A DNA stretch of 64,000 nucleotides from Candidatus Aminicenantota bacterium (GTDB lineage Bacteria; Acidobacteriota; Aminicenantia; Aminicenantales; Saccharicenantaceae), in NCBI GenBank assembly GCA_014360015.1, contig JACIYJ010000009.1:62001-126000 (forward strand). The letters are read 5' to 3'. A program made the position numbers and the translations under genes. The notes below the pieces were generated by a model. That model was not told where the DNA came from and did not search any database. It saw only the letters and a program-made list of their open reading frames with translations. Numbering within the stretch: the first letter of the stretch is position 1; every line of letters starts with the position of its first letter. Below are positions 42,274-53,177 of this stretch, piece by piece.

Positions 42274-45200
42274 GAAGCTCCTCTCAAACTTCGGTGATAT
42301 TTTCCCAAGAGCATGTTTCAAAATGTTTCAATCCTTGTTTTACTGGAAGCTCCTCTCAAACCAAGGTTTTGGCGGCGGCGATAATCTATCAGGCCGGGTT
42401 TCAATCCTTGTTTTACTGGAAGCTCCTCTCAAACGTAATAATAGCCAGAAATAGAATGAAGGGCTTCCCTGTTTCAATCCTTGTTTTACTGGAAGCTCCT
42501 CTCAAACTCAACCAGCTGTCAAGCCTATTTTCAATATTCCAACGGTTTCAATCCTTGTTTTACTGGAAGCTCCTCTCAAACTATTGAGAGTGCAGCCGAG
42601 GCGGAGAAAAAAGCACTGTTTCAATCCTTGTTTTACTGGAAGCTCCTCTCAAACACGAAATGGACTGAAGAGAAGGCTGGCTCAAGCACAGTTTCAATCC
42701 TTGTTTTACTGGAAGCTCCTCTCAAACTCTATGTTAAGAATAAGTAGCGCTATCAATTAAGGGGTTTCAATCCTTGTTTTACTGGAAGCTCCTCTCAAAC
42801 GCAAGACCCGGAGCTTTTCGACCGGTTCAGACGAAGTTTCAATCCTTGTTTTACTGGAAGCTCCTCTCAAACCTTGAACGAAAATAATCGGCCGGCCATC
42901 ACGAATAGGTTTCAATCCTTGTTTTACTGGAAGCTCCTCTCAAACATGGGAATCGTCATGTAGCCGAATATCATATTTCCGTTTCAATCCTTGTTTTACT
43001 GGAAGCTCCTCTCAAACTTTGAAATATGGGAAATCGAAGTGGATGGTATTCAGTTTCAATCCTTGTTTTACTGGAAGCTCCTCTCAAACCCTTTTCTTTT
43101 TTGGATGTTGAAAAATATATCAAGGTTTCAATCCTTGTTTTACTGGAAGCTCCTCTCAAACCAGACGAACAAAAGACGGGAAACTTTTCAACCGAATGTT
43201 TCAATCCTTGTTTTACTGGAAGCTCCTCTCAAACTATTGCTGGACCTCGGACCCACACCCCGCCTTCGAGTTTCAATCCTTGTTTTACTGGAAGCTCCTC
43301 TCAAACCCTGGCCGATATGCAAGATCATAGCCAGGAGAGGATGTTTCAATCCTTGTTTTACTGGAAGCTCCTCTCAAACTAAGCAACATTAATTCGCACG
43401 GCTTTAGGAAAAATTGTTTCAATCCTTGTTTTACTGGAAGCTCCTCTCAAACCTGAAGTCCTCGAAACAATATCACGGAGGTAAGAATGTTTCAATCCTT
43501 GTTTTACTGGAAGCTCCTCTCAAACCTTGTATCACCACCACCATCTTTGTTTATACTTTGTTGTTTCAATCCTTGTTTTACTGGAAGCTCCTCTCAAACT
43601 AAAAAGATGGGAAACAAAAAGGAATGCGATTGCGCAGTTTCAATCCTTGTTTTACTGGAAGCTCCTCTCAAACTCGGCCCCGAGTTTTTTAGCCCTTCCT
43701 TTTTCGAGTTTCAATCCTTGTTTTACTGGAAGCTCCTCTCAAACTCATGATATTTTCTCCGCTTTTGTTTTTGTTTCCTGTTTCAATCCTTGTTTTACTG
43801 GAAGCTCCTCTCAAACGCTATTTCATCAATGCGATATTTCTTTTTGATGAGTTTCAATCCTTGTTTTACTGGAAGCTCCTCTCAAACTAGTTTTGTTCCC
43901 GTTACCAAAACCGGAATCATTTTGTTTCAATCCTTGTTTTACTGGAAGCTCCTCTCAAACAACAAACACATAGGTTTTCATGCTAATTTCTCCTGTTTCA
44001 ATCCTTGTTTTACTGGAAGCTCCTCTCAAACACTGATGGGACAAGGCCTGGCTCAAGAAAAAATAGAGTTTCAATCCTTGTTTTACTGGAAGCTCCTCTC
44101 AAACATATCCAAATTTCCTGCGTGGCGAAAACTTCTCCTAGTTTCAATCCTTGTTTTACTGGAAGCTCCTCTCAAACCGTTGCGAACACTTCGGTTATTA
44201 TAGGGGTTAAGCAAGTTTCAATCCTTGTTTTACTGGAAGCTCCTCTCAAACACGAACATCAGACACAGTGCGGACAACACCCAAACCAGTTTCAATCCTT
44301 GTTTTACTGGAAGCTCCTCTCAAACTCTGTCTGAAATCCTTTCCGGAAAGAGGACTCCATCGTTTCAATCCTTGTTTTACTGGAAGCTCCTCTCAAACTC
44401 CTGAATATTTTCAGAAAAAGGAGGAAAAATGATGTTTCAATCCTTGTTTTACTGGAAGCTCCTCTCAAACTTGGTGTGTCCATCTTGTTCAACCCTCACT
44501 TGGATAGTTTCAATCCTTGTTTTACTGGAAGCTCCTCTCAAACCCAGGTTTCCATTTTCATCTTTTTCAAATTGATACTGTTTCAATCCTTGTTTTACTG
44601 GAAGCTCCTCTCAAACCCGATTTCTTGTGTGGCCGCATAGAGCTGGTCGGGTTTCAATCCTTGTTTTACTGGAAGCTCCTCTCAAACTTGGCACACCCTA
44701 TCACGTCGGCGATACCGAGCATTAGTTTCAATCCTTGTTTTACTGGAAGCTCCTCTCAAACAAAAAAGTGGGAAACAAAAAGAAACGCTCTTGCCTAGTT
44801 TCAATCCTTGTTTTACTGGAAGCTCCTCTCAAACCCATAATCACCGATACCGAGACGTTTTGCGTGCGCTATGTTTCAATCCTTGTTTTACTGGAAGCTC
44901 CTCTCAAACAAATCTTGAAAATGCTGAAGGAGGGGCAATGAGCTAGTTTCAATCCTTGTTTTACTGGAAGCTCCTCTCAAACTTGTAGGTACCGGGTGTA
45001 TTGGCGGTGGCGTCCCTAGTTTCAATCCTTGTTTTACTGGAAGCTCCTCTCAAACAAATATATCCAGGGAAAAGATGTAATTCCGATCTGTTTCAATCCT
45101 TGTTTTACTGGAAGCTCCTCTCAAACTCTAAGAAACATGATAAAAACCGGCAGACCGTCGAAGCGTTTCAATCCTTGTTTTACTGGAAGCTCCTCTCAAA

Positions 45201-47171
45201 CTCTTTCACCGAATGGAAAAATGAACGAGCTGCTGTTGTTTCAATCCTTGTTTTACTGGAAGCTCCTCTCAAACCGTTTTCCGATCCGTTCTCGTTGCTC
45301 GAGCAGGACATGTTTCAATCCTTGTTTTACTGGAAGCTCCTCTCAAACTTTTGAAAAATCTTCGCTCTACGGGCCTCTGAAGGCGTTTCAATCCTTGTTT
45401 TACTGGAAGCTCCTCTCAAACACTGGGTCGACATGGAGAATAATATGGAATTTCATGTTTCAATCCTTGTTTTACTGGAAGCTCCTCTCAAACGCAATGA
45501 TAGAATCTGTTTCTTTCAGCTTTGCCTCGTTTCAATCCTTGTTTTACTGGAAGCTCCTCTCAAACAGGTTGACAATGAGCTTGTAATCAAGGTCGTCGAG
45601 GGTTTCAATCCTTGTTTTACTGGAAGCTCCTCTCAAACATGGTATCAGGTAGACGGGCAGGAATACGGATACATGTTTCAATCCTTGTTTTACTGGAAGC
45701 TCCTCTCAAACTTGAACCGCCTCACCATTCTGGAAGTCCGGCTCTGTTTCAATCCTTGTTTTACTGGAAGCTCCTCTCAAACTTTTTGAAAAGCAAAATT
45801 CCATATTCGGAATTAGACAGTTTCAATCCTTGTTTTACTGGAAGCTCCTCTCAAACCTGTATCGTCAGGACAAAAATGGAAAAGAAGAAATGTTTCAATC
45901 CTTGTTTTACTGGAAGCTCCTCTCAAACATATCTTTTTCAAGGAGAGCATATGCTTCCTGGACGGGTTTCAATCCTTGTTTTACTGGAAGCTCCTCTCAA
46001 ACTGGCCTGGATGGGCGGGATTGCGGCAGTCCAGGGATGTTTCAATCCTTGTTTTACTGGAAGCTCCTCTCAAACTGTATTGTTTGGTTCCGTAAGTGAT
46101 ACCAATTTGGGTGTTTCAATCCTTGTTTTACTGGAAGCTCCTCTCAAACAGCGACGGCCGTATGAGATAGAAGCCTATAGAATTAGTTTCAATCCTTGTT
46201 TTACTGGAAGCTCCTCTCAAACTCATTCCCGCCGGAGCAGTATCAGCGACAAGACCACGGTTTCAATCCTTGTTTTACTGGAAGCTCCTCTCAAACCTCA
46301 GAGCGGATGATCTGGCGCAGCTTGTTTTCTGGGTTTCAATCCTTGTTTTACTGGAAGCTCCTCTCAAACACAGGTTCTTGCCGGTCTGCGTATGATTGCG
46401 TCAGGTTTCAATCCTTGTTTTACTGGAAGCTCCTCTCAAACCAGGGGAAACGGCTACCAGGACCGCCACGACCGGTTGTTTCAATCCTTGTTTTACTGGA
46501 AGCTCCTCTCAAACTTAGTTCGTCTGGCGCACTGACCGTCACAACATCGGTTTCAATCCTTGTTTTACTGGAAGCTCCTCTCAAACTGATTGATGTTCCA
46601 TTCTCGCCGCTTCGGGAAATCAGTTTCAATCCTTGTTTTACTGGAAGCTCCTCTCAAACTTACCGCCTCCTGTCCGGAATCCTTGAGATAATCCAGTTTC
46701 AATCCTTGTTTTACTGGAAGCTCCTCTCAAACCCTGACCAAGCTGGCCTATGATATGGCGAGCTTCTAGTTTCAATCCTTGTTTTACTGGAAGCTCCTCT
46801 CAAACCCCTCATATAGAATGCTTCCATCATCCCATTTCCGTAGTTTCAATCCTTGTTTTACTGGAAGCTCCTCTCAAACTCCGCCGTTTTGAAATAAGGG
46901 GGACGACAATGGTTTGTTTCAATCCTTGTTTTACTGGAAGCTCCTCTCAAACTGGCTGCTCAAGCCCTATTGCTTCAGATGACAAGATGTTTCAATCCTT
47001 GTTTTACTGGAAGCTCCTCTCAAACCTCACCCATCACCCGCCCCCTTTTGCCAAGTCTACCCGTTTCAATCCTTGTTTTACTGGAAGCTCCTCTCAAACT
47101 CATATCGGTTAGCCGCCTCTATATGCTCATCCCTGTTTCAATCCTTGTTTTACTGGAAGCTCCTCTCAAAC
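42274..47171 (-). CRISPR. CRISPR array, leader-proximal part (67 full repeats plus the other half of the split one)
   Basis: The first element (42274-42289) is positions 22-37 of the repeat broken by the IS. It is followed by a 35-bp spacer and then 67 intact 37-bp repeats from 42325 to 47135-47171. Every repeat I read here matches the consensus. With the left part this gives 151 repeats and 150 spacers, one of the larger arrays I know of. On the predicted minus-strand transcript this part is read first, so it holds the newest spacers. Immediately to the right are an AT-rich leader and the adaptation genes cas4, cas2 and cas1. Confidence 0.98.
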
Positions 47172-47467
47172 AATATTTTCACACTTACTTATTAATTTAC
47201 AATAAGTTAAATAATTTTTACTCGAACTATTTATTGGCACTTTTAAGCCAAAGAAGACACATTTTTTAATAATTTTTTTTACATTTGGCATCGCTGTTTC
47301 GAAGTTATTATATTGATTATCAATAAAATACAGAACCTCAGGAAAATCTTGGCAATAAATTCTTCTCATTAGTCTTTCTGTGGGCGTAAAAATGCACTTC
47401 CTTTTATTCGATAGTTCATATAAGCACATACTTTTTAGCATCTCTGTAACCTGTCTATTATCAATAA
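47172..47467 (-). promoter_or_regulatory. CRISPR leader
   Basis: This roughly 295-bp AT-rich, gene-free stretch lies between the last repeat and cas4, on the side indicated by repeat orientation. The motif ATTATCAATAAA occurs twice (47316-47327 and 47457-47468), 141 bases apart, and may bind an integration host or Cas protein. A 91-residue frame crosses it and enters the first repeat; I regard that as chance. Confidence 0.7.
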
Positions 47468-47496
47468 ATTATACACAAATATTGCGATAACAACAA
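47468..47496 (-). promoter_or_regulatory. Putative pre-crRNA promoter at the end of cas4
   Basis: On the minus strand, TTGTTG (47491-47496), 17 bases, TATAAT (47468-47473). It overlaps the last codons of cas4 and would start RNA near 47461, about 290 bases before the first repeat. Confidence 0.45.
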
Positions 47497-48167
47497 TCTA
47501 TGCATCGGTTCTGCCAGGCAGTCTTTTTGGGGTAATACCCTTTTACAATTATATCAAAAATCTCGGTAATCATCTCCCTGGCAAAATTAAAATCATTTTG
47601 GCTATAAATAATCTCCTTAATTCGGTTCCTTCCCCTAACGTAGCAAATAAAGCCTTTCTTAACTGTCTGCCTATAATTCTCCATTATAAGCAAAGCATAG
47701 ACGGTAGACTGGACTCGGTGAGTCCTAAAAATAAAATCATTGTACTCTGCATATTTATAATCGAGGGGCGCCAAAGTGCCATCGGATAAATAAAGAACTT
47801 CATCGATTATCCCTCTTACACCTAACCTTTTTGAAGCGATATAAACTGAAATTTCTTTTTTGACACAGCCGAGCCTTTTTCTGAGATAGTCAATGTTGGT
47901 CTTCTCCTTATTCTCATGCAGCTCTCTACCTTTCAAAACTTTGTACCTTAATTCTTCATGCTGAGGGATGTTCAAACAGTTCATAAAATAGGTATACCTG
48001 GGGCAAAAAAGATGTTCTATTATTTCTGAAGGAGTAATCATAGGAGTCGTTTCGGTATCAAACTCAAAATCCATTGCAGAAAAAACCGAGCAAGGATTTT
48101 CTTCCAGGATTATTTCCTGCTCTCCAGCTCCCTGATTTCCCTCTTTTTGATCTCTTATAATATTCAT
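47469..48167 (-). CDS. cas4: CRISPR adaptation nuclease Cas4
   Basis: Cas4 trims and orients prespacers by PAM before integration. It is a RecB-like nuclease with a first iron-sulfur cysteine in LFCPRYTYF and three more in the C-terminal CIDCCYRNIC. Nuclease residues are in GIIDEVL, LAPLDYKYAEY and the following helix with Q (RVQSTVYALL). The annotated 232 residues include about 40 before the usual start; MITPSEIIEHLFCPR at internal Met43 is a plausible alternative. It is the last gene of the cas operon and directly borders the leader, in a position suited to coupling with new-spacer insertion. Confidence 0.9.
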   Translation of the reverse strand: MNIIRDQKEGNQGAGEQEIILEENPCSVFSAMDFEFDTETTPMITPSEIIEHLFCPRYTYFMNCLNIPQHEELRYKVLKGRELHENKEKTNIDYLRKRLGCVKKEISVYIASKRLGVRGIIDEVLYLSDGTLAPLDYKYAEYNDFIFRTHRVQSTVYALLIMENYRQTVKKGFICYVRGRNRIKEIIYSQNDFNFAREMITEIFDIIVKGYYPKKTAWQNRCIDCCYRNICV

Positions 48168-48176
48168 TTAATTCTC

Positions 48177-49456
<1,280 letters not shown>

Positions 49457-49462
49457 TTTTTA

Positions 49463-50128
49463 TTATCCAATCTTCTTAACTGTCCCAAAACCTCTGGAAA
49501 CAGATTTGCCAATGCCCCAATAATCGGGAATCTCAAAATTAACAGCGAACGTGCCCAGAAAGCCAATCATGGGGACATCTTTTAGCTTTGCGCTTACCTC
49601 CTTGAAATTTTTGATTTCTGCTCTAATGGGTTCAGTGACTGTATATCCAAGACTTTTGGACATAGAGAGGATGTTGCCAACAAGAATGCTTTCCAGCAGT
49701 TCTTTTCTTTTAGACCAGCTCCCGAACTTCTGGTATTTTTCATAATTCTTTTCATTCAAAGCCAGCCAGGGAGTAAGGAAGGAATAGGTCACTTGATTAG
49801 AAACTAATAAAAATGATGATTTATAACTTTCCAACCCTTTAACTAAAATTTCTTCCCATCTTCCATTGATATTCAGAGCTTTCAATTCATTAAAAGTTTT
49901 TTTAACAATTTCAATGCCTTCGTTAAAGCCAATTAAAAAACATGCCCCTTCAATGACTTTGTATTGAATACAGGGGTACCGATAAACAAAACTTCCGTCA
50001 GATTGGTGCTGATGAGCATAAGGGTTATCCCAAAACAGATGTCCAAAAAAGCCTCTTATCTTTATAGCATCTGATATTGAAAGTTTGTTATCCACTTCAA
50101 TAGTAAGTTTGATTATTTCTATTTCCAC
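49463..50128 (-). CDS. cas6: CRISPR RNA endonuclease Cas6
   Basis: Cas6 cuts pre-crRNA in the repeats and leaves the 8-base handle ATTGAAAC. The 221-residue protein begins MEIEIIKLTIEV and ends with the family's glycine-rich loop GIGKSVSRGFGTVKK. H39 and H41 (AHQHQ) are candidates for the general acid. The segment GFFGHLFWDNPYAH resembles a Cas6 subgroup from thermophile-type I-B loci. It lies between cas3 (4 bases) and cas1 (6 bases), rather than at the operon start where I-B cas6 is usually found. Confidence 0.8.
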   Translation of the reverse strand: MEIEIIKLTIEVDNKLSISDAIKIRGFFGHLFWDNPYAHQHQSDGSFVYRYPCIQYKVIEGACFLIGFNEGIEIVKKTFNELKALNINGRWEEILVKGLESYKSSFLLVSNQVTYSFLTPWLALNEKNYEKYQKFGSWSKRKELLESILVGNILSMSKSLGYTVTEPIRAEIKNFKEVSAKLKDVPMIGFLGTFAVNFEIPDYWGIGKSVSRGFGTVKKIG

Positions 50129-50132
50129 GATA

Positions 50133-52478
50133 TCACCAAATAACTACTGATTTCTCATCTTTTATCTTAAACCCAGTATCTTTATCATAATAATCATCAA
50201 GAAGGGACCTCTTTACATATCCAATTCCTCCAATTATCTCTGGCATATTTTGGGCGTTTTGGGGAATTGATATTACATAACTATAGAAATTTGACTTGAT
50301 AGCATCGAAGGCCTGCTTTTTTTGAAATCTGTCTTTGATGTTTATTATAGATTTAAATTCATTCCAGATTTTTTCTGCTTCTTCATCAATTTCAATAAAA
50401 ATATCTATCTTAGGATAATCTTCTTCGATAAGACTAAAATCTGATACAGATAGGTTCCTCTCATCGTCTTCATCTCTGTCATATCTTAATCTACAAACTG
50501 CTTCTAAAATCTCTTTTGAATCTGCTTTAGTTGTTTTTTCGTGGATCATAAAATAATATTCCTCGAGGAGTTTCAAAAACTCTTTCTCTTGAATCTCTTG
50601 CTTTTTTGATAATATCTTTTCTGTTATATCGAGTAAAACAGGATCATAAATATAAGAAGCATATTTTTTTCCTTTAGAATCCGTTAGGGCTACTATTAAG
50701 ACCAGGCCCTTTCCGTTGCCATTTCTGTTACACCTCCCTGCAGATTGGTTAAGAGAGTCAAGTGGGGCAAAATCTCTTACCACGACGTCGAAATCTATGT
50801 CAACACCCGCTTCAACTAATTGCGTGGAAACCACTATCTTATATTTTCCTTTTTTTATATCATCGATTCGTTGGTGCCTTTCTTTTGGCGTGATGTGAGA
50901 TGAAAGGTAGCCTAAACATCGTCCATTTTCTTCTTTAATCTTTCGGTAAAACTCTCGGGCCGAGGAAATTGTATTAAAAATAAAAAGATATGTTTTATCA
51001 TCATCAATAGTGATCGATTCTTTCAGTTCATCCAGCGTAAGGGATTTATCTAATTTAGGGATTAGAGAAATTCTATTTAGCGAATTAAAATAGGTTTCCC
51101 TATTAACTAAACTTAAAACTTGATCTTTCTCGAAGATGAAAGGCTCTGTTGCGGTAGAGATGATTATGTGGGCATTGAGCATTTCTTTAATTTTATTAAA
51201 TATCTCCCTCACCAAAAACCAGTATCTTGTTGGGATAGACTGGACTTCGTCTAATATGATTATTGAATTTGCCAATCTGTGGAATTTTCTGATACTCCTA
51301 TTTTTATTCGTAATAAGTGTATGAAATAACTGTATAAATGTGGTAACAATAATCTCAGAATTCCAGCCTTCAATTAGAATTTTAGCTTCGTCAGGTTCAA
51401 GCTCATCTTCTTCAATTTTATAATAAATTTCTGACAAATGATGATGCTTTAGCAATAATTTTGAATCTGGCAAAAAACCGTTTGCTTTGATTACGGCTTC
51501 GAATATTTTTGAATTCTGATCGATAATACTTAAAAAAGGCAAAGCATAAACTATTCGTGGATTTATACCTGTCTGCTTTAATTTATCTTTTAGTTTTAAA
51601 GCGAAAGATAAGCTAATAAGAGTCTTTCCTAAACCAGTAGGCAGATTAAGTGAATAAATTTTTTTTGAAAGATCTATTTCTTTATTCATTGCCTCCTCAT
51701 AGGCAGTTTGTCTCATCTCATTAATAGGCGATGGCGGGAAACGAGTAGCCTTTTTATAGAAATCAACCCAATTTCTATCTTCATAGAATTTTCTTTCAAA
51801 GATTGAAATTTCTTTGATCACAACATCATTTTTGTCGGCATCAAGGAGCAAAGAATAAAGCAGATTTAGTTTTATGTAGTATTCGAGGTTCAAATTTAGG
51901 TTTCTTATAATTTTTCTAAAAGACTTTATTTCCCCGTTGAAACTGTTAATCCATTGAAAAATGATGTTCTTATCTAATCTAATAGGAAGACCGGCTCTTA
52001 AGAGTTTATCAGCAACAATTCCAAAGGCATTATCATCTATGCTTTCAAGTTGTTTATTAAGTAAATTAATATCTTTATCGTCAAAAATTGAAACTTCATC
52101 TAAAATATTTATTAAATCACTATGATGTCTTCTTACGGTCACATAAGCAAAAAGAGGATAAATATCGCTAATGCCCGACATTTGTTTAGTAAGATAAAAA
52201 GCGCATACTGCAGAAAAGAGACTATGATGTGTCTCTTTTGATTTTAGTTTTTCTTTTTCATCATCAGCAGCAAATAGATACCTTTGAAAATAATGGGTCG
52301 CCTTACCAAGGTCATGGCTAAGAGCAATTATCCGTGCAGTTTCGAACAACTCATTTTCTATGCACTTGGGCTTTTCAGAAAGAAACAAATTTATCAGATT
52401 TGATGTACCTATAAGATGATCTTCAAGGAGTCTGTCAGGATGAGAAAAAAGTTTAGAAGAAGGTAATATATTCTCCAT
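50133..52478 (-). CDS. cas3: CRISPR nuclease-helicase Cas3 (HD plus helicase)
   Basis: Cas3 is recruited to Cascade-bound target DNA, unwinds it and degrades it. The N-terminal HD nuclease shows H55-D56 in ALSHDLGKATHYF and ETHHSLFSAV. The SF2 helicase has Walker A LPTGLGKTLIS, a DExH-box variant ILDEVQSIP, STATEP, and motif VI SAGRCNRNG. I start at ATG 52478 (781 residues), because family proteins begin near LFSHPDRLLEDHL; the ATG at 52535 lies deep inside cas5. Either way it overlaps the cas5 end. A second, HD-less Cas3-like helicase is encoded at 56375. Confidence 0.92.
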   Translation of the reverse strand: MENILPSSKLFSHPDRLLEDHLIGTSNLINLFLSEKPKCIENELFETARIIALSHDLGKATHYFQRYLFAADDEKEKLKSKETHHSLFSAVCAFYLTKQMSGISDIYPLFAYVTVRRHHSDLINILDEVSIFDDKDINLLNKQLESIDDNAFGIVADKLLRAGLPIRLDKNIIFQWINSFNGEIKSFRKIIRNLNLNLEYYIKLNLLYSLLLDADKNDVVIKEISIFERKFYEDRNWVDFYKKATRFPPSPINEMRQTAYEEAMNKEIDLSKKIYSLNLPTGLGKTLISLSFALKLKDKLKQTGINPRIVYALPFLSIIDQNSKIFEAVIKANGFLPDSKLLLKHHHLSEIYYKIEEDELEPDEAKILIEGWNSEIIVTTFIQLFHTLITNKNRSIRKFHRLANSIIILDEVQSIPTRYWFLVREIFNKIKEMLNAHIIISTATEPFIFEKDQVLSLVNRETYFNSLNRISLIPKLDKSLTLDELKESITIDDDKTYLFIFNTISSAREFYRKIKEENGRCLGYLSSHITPKERHQRIDDIKKGKYKIVVSTQLVEAGVDIDFDVVVRDFAPLDSLNQSAGRCNRNGNGKGLVLIVALTDSKGKKYASYIYDPVLLDITEKILSKKQEIQEKEFLKLLEEYYFMIHEKTTKADSKEILEAVCRLRYDRDEDDERNLSVSDFSLIEEDYPKIDIFIEIDEEAEKIWNEFKSIINIKDRFQKKQAFDAIKSNFYSYVISIPQNAQNMPEIIGGIGYVKRSLLDDYYDKDTGFKIKDEKSVVIW

Positions 52479-53169
52479 TTTCAAGTTTATAACAGGTCTT
52501 AACCCGTGCTTTAATTGTTTGCCCATCGGGTTCATATATTACATCATCATAAAGTTCCACCACTCTATCCGGATTCATTTTAATAGGCATTTTTTCTTTG
52601 AAATATTTCTTGCCCTGCTCTATGGTAATTTCGGAATCTATTAAATTACCAGCTACAATTGGGGTTGATATTTCTGTAAATATATCTTTTAATTCTTTTG
52701 CTTCAAGAACTCCTACGTATTTAAAGTCTGCCAATAATTCGCTTAGCCCGAGAGAAATTGAATATACACATTTATGTTCTCTTACATTCTGCTCAAGAAC
52801 CTTAAATATCCCCCTATCTTCATGAGAAACATAAATCCTGAAATATGGATCCTTAAGAAACTCTGTTCGGATCTGGGTTCTTGGTTCATGGTGTTTGGTT
52901 TGAATAGGTTGCCAGTTAAAATCCTTTGTATTAATTAAGTTCATTCCCATCCTTACTTTTTTTACTGGTGAGGCAATCTTTAAACCTATTTTGCAGGTTT
53001 CAAATGAAAACACTTTTAGATACTCATTCTTGTTAAAGCCACAGATGGCACCTAAAATACCTGCAATAGTAGATGGAGGGGGAAAAGAAAAGGTAAGTGG
53101 AGAACTGGTGGTAAAAAACTTTCTAAAATGCCCATAATCACCCCAAATATCAAAAACCAATACCTTCAT
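52453..53169 (-). CDS. cas5: Cascade subunit Cas5 (type I-B)
   Basis: Cas5 caps the 5' handle of crRNA in Cascade. The 238-residue protein starts with the RAMP strand KVLVFDIWGDYGHFRK, followed by PLTFSFPPPSTIAGILGA, the Cas5 signature in I-B systems. It starts 8 bases after cas7 and runs into cas3. Cas6, not Cas5, should be the processing enzyme here. Confidence 0.9.
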   Translation of the reverse strand: MKVLVFDIWGDYGHFRKFFTTSSPLTFSFPPPSTIAGILGAICGFNKNEYLKVFSFETCKIGLKIASPVKKVRMGMNLINTKDFNWQPIQTKHHEPRTQIRTEFLKDPYFRIYVSHEDRGIFKVLEQNVREHKCVYSISLGLSELLADFKYVGVLEAKELKDIFTEISTPIVAGNLIDSEITIEQGKKYFKEKMPIKMNPDRVVELYDDVIYEPDGQTIKARVKTCYKLENGEYITFF

Positions 53170-53177
53170 GGTAGCCC

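Noticed and set aside
33741-47112. Dozens of open frames with repeated NPCFTGSSSQT, LVLLEAPLK, LFYWKLLSN or LRGASSKTRIET blocks
   Set aside because: These are translations of the CRISPR repeat in several frames. The 37-bp repeat has no stop in these frames; they are not proteins.
47166-47441. 91-codon minus-strand frame beside the array
   Set aside because: It lies in the AT-rich leader, runs into the first repeat and resembles no family I know.
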